25,730 bases of DNA, from contig CAMPHU010000048.1 of the NCBI GenBank assembly GCA_946886065.1, forward strand, positions 1 to 25,730. The letters run 5' to 3'. This DNA is from an uncultured Massilia sp. GTDB lineage: Bacteria; Pseudomonadota; Gammaproteobacteria; Burkholderiales; Burkholderiaceae. The position numbers and the translations under genes were made by a program. Shown here piece by piece: positions 8,026 through 15,215 of this stretch. The first letter of the stretch is position 1, and each line of letters begins with the position of its first letter. The notes beneath the pieces were generated by a model. It searched no databases, was not told the origin of the DNA, and saw nothing but the letters and a program-made list of their open reading frames with translations.

Positions 8026-9264
8026 ATGGAACTCACCGACAAGCTCGAAATCCTGGCCGACGCCGCCAAATACGACGCATCCTGCGCCAGCAGCGGCGCG
8101 CCCAAGCGCGGTTCGGAAGGCAAGGACGGCCTGGGCGCCACCAACGGCATGGGCATCTGCCACAGCTACACGCCCGACGGCCGCTGCGTGTCCCTGCTCA
8201 AGATCCTGCTGACGAACTTCTGCATCTACGACTGCCAGTACTGCATCAACCGCCGCAGCTCCAACGTGCCGCGCGCCCGTTTCGCGGTCGAGGAAGTGGT
8301 CAAGCTGACCCAGGATTTTTACCTGCGCAACTATATCGACGGCCTGTTCCTGAGCTCGGGCATCATCCGCTCGGCGGACTACACGATGGAACAGCTGGTC
8401 GCGGTCGCGCGCCTGTTGCGCGAGGTGCACCAGTTCCGCGGCTACATCCACCTCAAGACCATTCCCGACGCCGACCCCGCCCTGATCGAGGAAGCGGGCC
8501 GCTGGGCCGACCGCCTGTCGGTGAACATCGAGCTGCCCACCCACGACAGCGTGACCCGCCTGGCGCCGGAAAAGAACGTGCACACGATCAAGCTGGCGAT
8601 GGGCTCGATCCGCCGCAAGCTCGACGAAAAAGCCGAGGAACCCAAGGCCCCGAACTTCGCCCCGGCCGGCCAGAGCACGCAAATGATCGTCGGCGCCGAC
8701 GCCAGCGACGACCACACCATCCTCAACACGGCGCAAACGCTCTACGGCAGCTACAAGCTCAAGCGGGTCTACTACTCGGCCTTCAGCCCCATCCCGCAAA
8801 GCCCGAAAAGCGTGCCGGCCGCGCCGCCGCCGCTGCTGCGCGAGCACCGCCTCTACCAGGCCGACTTCCTGCTGCGCGGCTACGGCTTCACCGCCGGCGA
8901 ACTGATGCCGACCAGCGGCAACCTGGCGCTCGACGTCGATCCCAAGCTGGCCTGGGCGCTGTCCAACCGCGAGCACTTCCCGATGGACCTGAACCGCGCC
9001 GACGCCGGCATGATCGCGCGCGTGCCCGGCATCGGCCTGCGCAACGCCAAGCGCCTGGTCGAGCTGCGCCGCCTGCGCCGCATCCGCTGGGAAGACCTGT
9101 CGCGCCTGCGCTGCAGCCTCAAGAAGCTGGCGCCTTTCGTCGTCACCGCCGACTACAAGCCGGCGCATGGCGCGGCGGATTCCAGCATCCTGCGGCGCCA
9201 CCTGGCCGATCACCAGCCGATGACGCAGCAGATGAACCTCTGGCCGGAGTTGCAGGCGGCATGA
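8026..9264 (+). CDS. Putative DNA modification/repair radical SAM protein
   Basis: The protein has 412 residues. A radical SAM cluster motif CX3CX2C is seen as FCIYDCQYC (Cys66, 70, 73), which should bind the 4Fe-4S cluster that cleaves S-adenosylmethionine. Two further cysteines come just before (CHSYTPDGRC). The C-terminal part has a helix-hairpin-helix, ARVPGIGLRNAKRLVELR (from about residue 331), a DNA-binding motif. This arrangement fits the radical SAM family found next to UDG-like proteins (TIGR03916 type). The reaction and substrate are not established to my knowledge. The ATG at 8026 has a weak Shine-Dalgarno and follows a LexA box. The stop overlaps the next gene's start (ATGA at 9261-9264), implying coupled production of the two proteins. 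Confidence 0.93.
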   Translation: MELTDKLEILADAAKYDASCASSGAPKRGSEGKDGLGATNGMGICHSYTPDGRCVSLLKILLTNFCIYDCQYCINRRSSNVPRARFAVEEVVKLTQDFYLRNYIDGLFLSSGIIRSADYTMEQLVAVARLLREVHQFRGYIHLKTIPDADPALIEEAGRWADRLSVNIELPTHDSVTRLAPEKNVHTIKLAMGSIRRKLDEKAEEPKAPNFAPAGQSTQMIVGADASDDHTILNTAQTLYGSYKLKRVYYSAFSPIPQSPKSVPAAPPPLLREHRLYQADFLLRGYGFTAGELMPTSGNLALDVDPKLAWALSNREHFPMDLNRADAGMIARVPGIGLRNAKRLVELRRLRRIRWEDLSRLRCSLKKLAPFVVTADYKPAHGAADSSILRRHLADHQPMTQQMNLWPELQAA

Positions 9265-10766
9265 ACGTCCCAGCCTCCGCCGCCGCGCAGGCTGTCCTGC
9301 AGGGCCGGGCCCTGGAGGTGAGCACGTTTGCCCAGTGGCGCGAGGCGGCGCGCGGGCTGTTGCGTGCCGGCGTGCCGCCGGAAGCCGTCACCTGGGGTGC
9401 GCCTGGGGGCGACCTGTTCTCGGGTGCGCCGGCGCCTGGAACGCCCCCGCATAATGTGCCTATCCAGTTGCAGGAACAACAAACCGCACCGCAGGTGCCG
9501 CGCTCGCTGCTGGAGATGCTGCAGGCCGCCGCCTGCTACCGCGAGGCCGACCGCTCGCTATTCCCCTGGTCGTTCCTGTACCGGGTGCTGTGGCGCTGGC
9601 AGCAGGGCGAGCACGACGTGCAGTCGCCCGCCGACCCGGACGGCGCGCGCCTGCACGCCATGGTCAAGTCGGTGCGCCGCGAGGAGCACGACATGCACGC
9701 CTATATCCGTTTCCGCGAGCGTCCCATCGAGGCCGGCGCGCCGCGCTTCGTGGCCTGGTTCGAGCCGCGCCACGACGTGCTGCCCCAGGTCGCCGAGCAC
9801 TTCGTCAGCCGCATGGGCAAGGTAAGCTGGATGATCGCGACCCCGGACGCCAGCGTGCTGTGGGACGGGAAGACCTTGCATAACTGCGGCCCACTGATGT
9901 CGAGTGCGGCGGACCTGGACGACGGCGGCGAGGCGCTCTGGCTCACCTACTACCGCAGCATCTTCAATCCCGCGCGCCTGAATACCTCGGTCATGCAGAG
10001 CCACATCCCCTCGCGTTTCTGGAAGAACTTGCCGGAAGGCGCGCTGGTGCCCTCGCTGGTCAGCCAGGCCGGCCTGGGCGCGCGCCGCATCGGCCAGGTG
10101 CAGGCGGTGGGCCGGCGCAGCGGCGCCACCATCCCGATCGCGCCCGAGGACGCCCAGCCCGAACGCCAGCAGCCCTCGAAGCTGGACGAATGCCGCCGCT
10201 GCGAGCTGTGGCAGCACGCCACCCAGGCGGTCGGCGGGGCGGGGCCGAAGCGCGCTCCGATCATGATCGTGGGCGAGCAGCCGGGCGACCAGGAAGACCT
10301 GGCCGGCGCGCCCTTCGTGGGACCGGCCGGCAAGCTGCTCGACCAGGTATTCGAGCAGGCCGGGCTGGACCGCAAGAGCGTCTACCTCACCAACGCCGTC
10401 AAGCACTTCAAATGGGAACCGCGCGGCAAGCGCCGCCTGCACAAGACGCCGGTGCAGCGCGAGATCGAGGCCTGCCATTACTGGCTCGAGAAGGAACTGG
10501 CGGCCTGCAAGCCCAAGGTGATCGTGGCCATGGGCGCGACCGCTCTCAAGTCGGTGATGCAGGAGAAAAACGTCACCCTCAAGGACAAGCTGGGCCGGCC
10601 GGTGCGCCACGGCGACAGCTGGGTCGTGACCATCTACCACCCCTCCTACGTGCTGCGCGTGCCGGACGAAGCGTCCAGGCAGGAAGCGTTTTCCGTGATG
10701 GTCAAGGGCCTGCGCCTGGCCCAGGAATTACGGGACCGTCCCGACGTTCCGGAAGCGCCCCAGTAA
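9261..10766 (+). CDS. DUF4130 - UdgX-type uracil-DNA glycosylase fusion protein
   Basis: The protein has 501 residues in two parts. The N-terminal half (about 85-260) matches the DUF4130/TIGR03915 family that accompanies the radical SAM protein, with motifs such as RREEHDMHAYIRFRE and RMGKVSWMIATPD. The C-terminal half (about 305-490) is a family-4-like uracil-DNA glycosylase. It has GEQPGDQED (338-346), AGAPFVGPAGKLLD, four cysteines placed for a 4Fe-4S cluster (311, 314, 405, 416) and HPS (460-462). The loop GKRRLHKTP carries His394, matching the KRRIH loop of mycobacterial UdgX, whose His becomes covalently joined to DNA after uracil removal. The start overlaps the radical SAM stop (ATGA). 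Likely role: SOS-induced handling of uracil-containing or otherwise damaged DNA together with the radical SAM enzyme. Confidence 0.92.
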   Translation: MNVPASAAAQAVLQGRALEVSTFAQWREAARGLLRAGVPPEAVTWGAPGGDLFSGAPAPGTPPHNVPIQLQEQQTAPQVPRSLLEMLQAAACYREADRSLFPWSFLYRVLWRWQQGEHDVQSPADPDGARLHAMVKSVRREEHDMHAYIRFRERPIEAGAPRFVAWFEPRHDVLPQVAEHFVSRMGKVSWMIATPDASVLWDGKTLHNCGPLMSSAADLDDGGEALWLTYYRSIFNPARLNTSVMQSHIPSRFWKNLPEGALVPSLVSQAGLGARRIGQVQAVGRRSGATIPIAPEDAQPERQQPSKLDECRRCELWQHATQAVGGAGPKRAPIMIVGEQPGDQEDLAGAPFVGPAGKLLDQVFEQAGLDRKSVYLTNAVKHFKWEPRGKRRLHKTPVQREIEACHYWLEKELAACKPKVIVAMGATALKSVMQEKNVTLKDKLGRPVRHGDSWVVTIYHPSYVLRVPDEASRQEAFSVMVKGLRLAQELRDRPDVPEAPQ

Positions 10767-10794
10767 GCGTTCGCCCCATCCGCCAACCCACAGC

Positions 10795-10824
10795 ACGGTC
10801 GTGCCGCTTTCCCAGCACGACCGT
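10795..10824 (+). terminator. Hairpin after the UdgX-fusion gene, terminator-like
   Basis: ACGGTCGTGC (10795-10804) pairs perfectly with GCACGACCGT (10815-10824) around a 10-base loop, starting 28 bases after the stop codon. The T-run is poor (TCTGCTGT), so it may work as a 3'-end stabiliser or with Rho rather than as a full intrinsic terminator. Confidence 0.5.
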
Positions 10825-11051
10825 TCTGCTGTAACTGCGCTTATTTGCAGTCTTTTAACGCTTTCTGCTCATCTGTTGCGTCGATGACGCAAGCTCATCA
10901 AAAAGTAGTTAGCGTAATGTCTAAATTCTCTCGAAAACTCTCATCAGGCTCATAGAATTTCCGTACGGCATTATTTATTTTCGTGCGCGCCGCCGTGTAA
11001 AGACGACGCGCCATGCCACTCCATGCCGTACAACGACCTGACGAGACCACG
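10825..11051 (+). promoter_or_regulatory. Intergenic leader of the porin-chemoreceptor pair
   Basis: No gene is supported here; the sequence is more AT-rich than its surroundings. The clearest element is the palindrome TTGCGTC-GAT-GACGCAA (10876-10892), a 7-bp inverted repeat with a 3-base spacer, of the size expected for a dimeric regulator site. I could not pick a promoter with a convincing -35/-10 pair, nor a sigma28 flagellar promoter. Confidence 0.4.
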
Positions 11052-11867
11052 ATGAAAACCGCCTTCTTCCGCCTCCTGCCGGCACTGACTCTGACCATGA
11101 TGGCCATCCCGGCGGTCCACGCCGACAACGCCGTTCCCACGACGCCGGTTGCCGCAGCCACCACCGACAGCGCGCTGCCGATCACCACTACCGTGACCGT
11201 CGCCTCGCAATACGTCTCGCGCGGCATCCGCCAGACCTGGGGCCGTCCCGCGCTGCAAGTCGGTGTCGACTACGTGCGCCCGGATGGCTGGTCCGCCGGC
11301 ACCTGGGCCTCGACCATCAGCGACCGCTTCGTCGAGGGCGGCAAGGTCGAATGGGACCTGTACGGCGGCTACAGCGGCACGGCCGGCGCCTTCGGTTATA
11401 GCCTGATGGCCTATTACTACCTGTATCCCGGCGCAGCGATCAGCGCCACCGACACCAAGTTCAACTACGGCGAGCTCTCGGCCGGCGCCACCTGGAAGTC
11501 GTTCTACGCCAAGTACAACTACACGTTCACGCGCGACTTCTTCGGCATCGTCGATGCGCGCGGCACCGGCTACCTGGACGTGGGCATGAACCACGACCTC
11601 GGCGGCGGCTATGTGCTGAACCTGCACGCGGGCGATGGCCGCGTGGCCGGCGCCGGCAACGACTACTGGAACTGGCGCGACGCGAAGGCCGGCGTGACCC
11701 GCAGCTTCGACGGCGGCTGGACCGTGGCCGCCGCCTGGACCCGCGCCTGGGGCAAGACCGACGCGTACGAGCGCTACACCACCGGCGTGCCGCGCGCCGA
11801 CGGCATGCTGGCGGTCTCGAATCCGGCCAAGGCTACGTTGGTCGTCAGCGTCGCCAAAACCTTCTGA
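11052..11867 (+). CDS. TorF-family putative outer-membrane porin
   Basis: The protein has 271 residues. Starting at the ATG at 11052 gives a clear signal peptide (MKTAFFRLLPALTLTMMAIP, cleaved after AVHA near residue 24). The open frame extends 13 codons further upstream, but that would bury the signal. The mature part is a series of short alternating beta strands rich in Tyr, Trp and Gly (for example VASQYVSRGIRQTW, GYSLMAYYYLYPG, YAKYNYTFTRDF), ending in VVSVAKTF with a C-terminal Phe, as outer-membrane barrels do. The early SRG motif and strand pattern fit the TorF/TIGR02001 family. It probably sits in the outer membrane; its substrate is unknown. The chemoreceptor gene follows after 17 bases, suggesting that uptake and sensing of a compound are linked. 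Confidence 0.82.
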   Translation: MKTAFFRLLPALTLTMMAIPAVHADNAVPTTPVAAATTDSALPITTTVTVASQYVSRGIRQTWGRPALQVGVDYVRPDGWSAGTWASTISDRFVEGGKVEWDLYGGYSGTAGAFGYSLMAYYYLYPGAAISATDTKFNYGELSAGATWKSFYAKYNYTFTRDFFGIVDARGTGYLDVGMNHDLGGGYVLNLHAGDGRVAGAGNDYWNWRDAKAGVTRSFDGGWTVAAAWTRAWGKTDAYERYTTGVPRADGMLAVSNPAKATLVVSVAKTF

Positions 11868-11884
11868 GCTGAGGAGCGCCCATC

Positions 11885-13879
11885 ATGAACGAAACGAAGA
11901 AGACGCGCGGCGGCGGCATGTCGCTTTCCCTGACCGCCAGGATCTGCGCGACCGCCACCGCGCTCGTGGTGCTCAGCCTGGGCATCACCTCGGCCTTCAT
12001 CGGCGTCAAGAGCAGCCGCAGCGCCGAACAGGCGGCGATGGACCTGGCGCGCACGTCGAGCCGCGAAGCCGCTGCAGCGATGCAGAGCAGGATCGGCGCC
12101 AACCTGGCCATTCCCGCGACCATGGGCGCGACGATGCGCGCGACCCTGGCCGCCGGCCAGCCGCTGGCGCGCGACCAGGTGGCCGAGATGACCAAGGCCG
12201 CGCTGCTGAGCTCCGACGACCTGTTCGGCGCCGCCGTGACCATGGAGGCAAACGCGCTGGACGGCAAGGACCAGGAGTTCGCCGGCCAGAAGCCGATGTA
12301 CGACGACAGCGGCCGCTACATGCCCTACTTCACGCGCAACGGCGCGGGCGGCGTGAACGTCGAGCCGATCATCTTCCCGGCCACGCCGGGCGCCAATGAC
12401 TGGTACGACGTGCCGAAGGCGACCAAGCGCGTCTTCTTCACCGAACCGTATTCGTATCCGGTGAACGGCAAGGACGTGCTGATGGCGTCGATGGTCGTGC
12501 CGGTCCTCGTCGACGGCCAGTTCAAGGGCGTCGCGAGCGCCGACTTCAACGTCACCCAGCTCGGCGCCATCCTGGGCGACATGAAGGTGGTGGAGGGCGG
12601 TTCGCTGGCGCTGGTCTCGAACGGCGGCCTGTACGCGAGCCACAAGGACCTGGCCCGCGTCGGCAAGAAGGTCGACGACCTGCCGGCCGCCGCGCTCGAC
12701 GCGGTCCGCGCGGGCAAGTCCTTTGAATTCGTGGACGACAAGGGCATGGTGCGCCTGCTGCAGCCGCTGCGCATCCATCCGGACATCGCGCCGTGGGCGA
12801 TCGCGCTGACTTTCCCGCAAAGCGTGGCCACCGCCTCGGCGCGCGAATTGACCGGCTTCGCCCTGCTGGTGTCGGTCGTGTGCGCGGTCGCCGCGGCCGT
12901 CGTCATGTGCATGGTGCTGCGCCGCCTGACCCACCCGCTGCGCGTGCTGGGCAAGACCATGACCGGCCTGGCCAGCGGCAACGCCGACCTGGGCGCGCGC
13001 CTCGAGGTGCGCGGCAAGGATGAACTGGCCACCATCGCCAGCGGCTTCAACGGCTTCGTGGCCAAGATCGAATCGGTGCTGACGCGCGTGCGCACCAGCT
13101 CCCACAGCGTGTCCATGGCCGCCCACGAGATCAGCCAGGGCAACACCGACCTGTCGTCGCGCACCGAAGAGCAAGCCAGCGCGCTGGAAGAAACCGCGGC
13201 CTCGATGGAAGAGCTGACCAGCACCGTGCGCCAGAACGCCGACAACGCCCAGCAGGCCAATCAGCTGGCGCTGTCCGCTTCCGAGACCGCCGCGCGCGGC
13301 GGCGAGGTGGTGGCGCGCGTGGTCGAGACCATGGCCTCGATCAGCGAGTCGTCCAAGAAGGTGGTGGACATCATCAGCGTCATCGACGGCATCGCCTTCC
13401 AGACCAACATCCTGGCGCTGAATGCGGCGGTGGAAGCGGCGCGCGCCGGCGAGCAGGGGCGCGGCTTCGCGGTCGTGGCGACCGAGGTGCGCAACCTGGC
13501 CCAGCGCAGCGCGGCCGCGGCCAAGGAAATCAAGGCCCTGATCGGCAATTCGGTCGACAAGGTCGACACCGGCTCCATGCTGGTGGCCGAAGCCGGCCAG
13601 ACCATGGAGGACGTGGTGAGCAGCGTGCGCCGCGTGAGCGACATCGTGGCCGAGATCAGCGCCGCCAGCACCGAGCAGAGCGCCGGCATCGGCCAGGTCA
13701 ACCAGGCCATCGGCCAGATGGATGGCGTGACCCAGCAGAACGCCGCCCTGGTCGAGGAAGCCGCCGCGGCGGCCGAAAGCCTGCAGCAGCAGTCGGCCAC
13801 CCTGGTGGCCCTGGTGGCCGAGTTCCGCATGGATGGCCGGGCGGCCCTGGAGAAGGACGCGCCGCTTATGCTGGGCTAA
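11885..13879 (+). CDS. Methyl-accepting chemotaxis protein with Cache-type sensor domain
   Basis: The protein has 664 residues. TM1 is about 17-40. A large periplasmic region (about 45-315) has features of a dCache domain, such as [29 protein letters not shown] and [11 protein letters not shown]2 is about 321-343, then HAMP (about 344-396) and a cytoplasmic signalling coiled coil (about 400-650). The conserved tip reads [20 protein letters not shown], followed by [17 protein letters not shown]. Gln/Glu-rich pairs nearby are likely methylation sites. The C-terminus (DAPLMLG) has no NWETF-type tether for CheR/CheB. A strong Shine-Dalgarno (GAGGAG) precedes the ATG. Proximity to the porin gene suggests the ligand passes through or is handled by that porin. 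Ligand type is unknown; Cache domains commonly bind amino acids, carboxylates or similar small molecules. Confidence 0.94.
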   Translation: MNETKKTRGGGMSLSLTARICATATALVVLSLGITSAFIGVKSSRSAEQAAMDLARTSSREAAAAMQSRIGANLAIPATMGATMRATLAAGQPLARDQVAEMTKAALLSSDDLFGAAVTMEANALDGKDQEFAGQKPMYDDSGRYMPYFTRNGAGGVNVEPIIFPATPGANDWYDVPKATKRVFFTEPYSYPVNGKDVLMASMVVPVLVDGQFKGVASADFNVTQLGAILGDMKVVEGGSLALVSNGGLYASHKDLARVGKKVDDLPAAALDAVRAGKSFEFVDDKGMVRLLQPLRIHPDIAPWAIALTFPQSVATASARELTGFALLVSVVCAVAAAVVMCMVLRRLTHPLRVLGKTMTGLASGNADLGARLEVRGKDELATIASGFNGFVAKIESVLTRVRTSSHSVSMAAHEISQGNTDLSSRTEEQASALEETAASMEELTSTVRQNADNAQQANQLALSASETAARGGEVVARVVETMASISESSKKVVDIISVIDGIAFQTNILALNAAVEAARAGEQGRGFAVVATEVRNLAQRSAAAAKEIKALIGNSVDKVDTGSMLVAEAGQTMEDVVSSVRRVSDIVAEISAASTEQSAGIGQVNQAIGQMDGVTQQNAALVEEAAAAAESLQQQSATLVALVAEFRMDGRAALEKDAPLMLG

Positions 13880-13889
13880 TGGATTTGCA

Positions 13890-13963
13890 ACATCCTGTTA
13901 CTGCTTGATGGTGACCGCCGCAAACGCGGTAAGCTTGGTCAAACATTAACAACAACAGGATGT
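13890..13963 (+). promoter_or_regulatory. Inverted repeat that could sequester the TraB/GumN gene's ribosome-binding site
   Basis: ACATCCTGTT (13890-13899) is the exact reverse complement of AACAGGATGT (13954-13963). The right arm contains the AGGA Shine-Dalgarno (13957-13960), 7 bases before the ATG at 13968. Inside the loop, ACCGC/GCGGT (13914-13918 with 13926-13930) and TTGA/TCAA (13905-13908 with 13939-13942) could form an inner hairpin. In an RNA this would occlude ribosome binding. No known riboswitch consensus is recognised. Confidence 0.45.
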
Positions 13964-13967
13964 CTTC

Positions 13968-14996
13968 ATGAGCAAATTCGCTGTTCCGGCGCTGTGCCTC
14001 TCGCTGTGCCTGTATGCGTGGTCGGCGCCGTCTTTCTCCCAGCCGCAAGAGGCCGCTTCGGTCCCGGCCGCCCCGCCCGAGGCGCAGGCGGCGCCGGAGC
14101 AGATCCACGTGGTGGCCCAGCGCCCGGGGCCGGGGATGTGGAAGGTATCGAAGGGCGATCACGTGCTGTGGGTGTTCGGCACCTACGCGCCGCTGCCCAG
14201 GAACATGGAATGGCGCGCGCACGAAGTCGAAGCGGCGATCGCCGGCTCGCAGGAATACCTGGCGCCGATGGGCGCCAAGGCCGAGGCGGGCTTCTTCAAG
14301 GGGATCACCCTGCTGCCGCACCTGATCGGCGTGCGCAAGAACCCGGACGGCGCCACCTTGCGTGACCTGATGCCGGCGGAGCAGTATGCACGCTGGACCG
14401 GGCTCAAGGCCAAGTACATGCCGGACAACGAGGACGCGGAACGCGAGCGTCCGCTCTTCGCGGCCGAGGCCTTGATGCGCGTTGCCCGTAAGCAGGCGGG
14501 CCTGGTGGATGACGATGCCGTGCGCAAGCGCGTGCAGGAGCTGGTCAAGAAAAACAAGCTCGCCTACACGTCTTCCACCGTCGACCTGCCGATGGACAAT
14601 GCGCGCACCCTCCTGAAGAACTTCAAGAAGACTCCGCTCAAGGACGTCGCCTGCCTGTCGAGCACGATGGCCAACCTCGAGACCGAGATCGCCGAGGCCA
14701 GCACCCGCGCCAACGCCTGGGCCCGGGGCAACGTGGACGAGATCCGCAAGCTGAACTTCGCCGAGCGCGAGGAAGCCTGCTTCGACAATGTGTTCGACAA
14801 CGCGATCTTCGATGCCGATCCGGCGTTCAAGAACATGCGCGGGCAGATGCGCCAGAAGTGGCTGGCCAATGCCGAGAAGGCGCTGGCCGCCAACGCCTCG
14901 ACCTTCGCCCTGCTGCAGATCAAGGACATCATCGACCCGAACGGCGTGATCGCGGCGCTCGCGGCCAAGGGATATACGGTCGAACAACCGGAATGA
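13968..14996 (+). CDS. TraB/GumN family exported protein
   Basis: The protein has 342 residues with an N-terminal signal peptide (about 1-25, hydrophobic core VPALCLSLCLYAW) and then an Ala/Pro-rich linker. The body begins MWKVSKGDHVLWVFGTYAPL, the first strand of the TraB/GumN fold, and continues with MEWRAHEVEAAIAGSQEYL. The usual GxxH of this family (as in GTIH) is replaced by GTYA, so the proposed metal-binding histidine is missing at this place. The protein is probably periplasmic or cell-surface; its function is unknown. Two cysteines late in the sequence (VACLSS and EEACFD) might form a disulfide. It is preceded by a structured leader with an AGGA ribosome site and followed by a GC-rich hairpin. 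Confidence 0.8.
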   Translation: MSKFAVPALCLSLCLYAWSAPSFSQPQEAASVPAAPPEAQAAPEQIHVVAQRPGPGMWKVSKGDHVLWVFGTYAPLPRNMEWRAHEVEAAIAGSQEYLAPMGAKAEAGFFKGITLLPHLIGVRKNPDGATLRDLMPAEQYARWTGLKAKYMPDNEDAERERPLFAAEALMRVARKQAGLVDDDAVRKRVQELVKKNKLAYTSSTVDLPMDNARTLLKNFKKTPLKDVACLSSTMANLETEIAEASTRANAWARGNVDEIRKLNFAEREEACFDNVFDNAIFDADPAFKNMRGQMRQKWLANAEKALAANASTFALLQIKDIIDPNGVIAALAAKGYTVEQPE

Positions 14997-15004
14997 GCGC
15001 GGGT

Positions 15005-15031
15005 CCGGCCCGCTTGATTCACGCGGGCCGG
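15005..15031 (+). terminator. GC-rich hairpin after the TraB/GumN gene
   Basis: CCGGCCCGC (15005-15013) pairs perfectly with GCGGGCCGG (15023-15031) around a 9-base loop, 8 bases after the stop codon. There is no proper T-run, so termination is likely but not certain. Confidence 0.55.
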
Positions 15032-15045
15032 CCATGCTTGAAGGT

Positions 15046-15075
15046 TTGGCAAATCCCGGCAAACGCGCGTAGAAT
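15046..15075 (+). promoter_or_regulatory. Promoter of tRNA-Gly
   Basis: TTGGCA (15046-15051) and TAGAAT (15070-15075) are spaced by 18 bases. The -10 element ends 9 bases before the first base of the mature tRNA, a good distance for a short precursor leader. Confidence 0.65.
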
Positions 15076-15084
15076 GCAGGCAAC

Positions 15085-15158
15085 GCGGGTGTAGCTCAAT
15101 GGTAGAGCAGGAGCTTCCCAAGCTTAAGACGAGGGTTCGATTCCCTTCACCCGCTCCA
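15085..15158 (+). tRNA. tRNA-Gly, anticodon CCC
   Basis: A 74-base cloverleaf can be folded by hand, with the CCA end encoded. The acceptor stem GCGGGTG pairs with CACCCGC and the D-stem is GCTC/GAGC. The anticodon loop TTCCCAA gives CCC, and the T-arm is GAGGG-TTCGATT-CCCTT. U73 is the discriminator base, as in bacterial tRNA-Gly. The sequence closely resembles E. coli glyU. The anticodon stem is unusual: the outer pair is G27-A43, a mismatch, and the next is G28-U42. It reads GGG codons. I saw no repeat of its 3' end elsewhere in the window, so there is no sign of an integrated element here. Confidence 0.95.
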
Positions 15159-15215
15159 GCTTCCTCCCTCTTTGATTCGTCAGCCGCATCCGGTGGTGAC
15201 GGATCCTCCAGGACT

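Noticed and set aside
10850..11050. Flagellar sigma28 promoter for the chemoreceptor pair
   Set aside because: A TAAA occurs (in CTAAATTC near 10921) but no GCCGATAA-like element lies 15 bases downstream.
15186..15205. Short ATCCG/CGGAT hairpin between tRNA and the minus-strand gene
   Set aside because: Only 5 bp and no T-run in either direction; too weak to call a terminator.
15085..15215. tRNA as an integration site of a mobile element
   Set aside because: No integrase gene and no second copy of the tRNA 3' end in the window.
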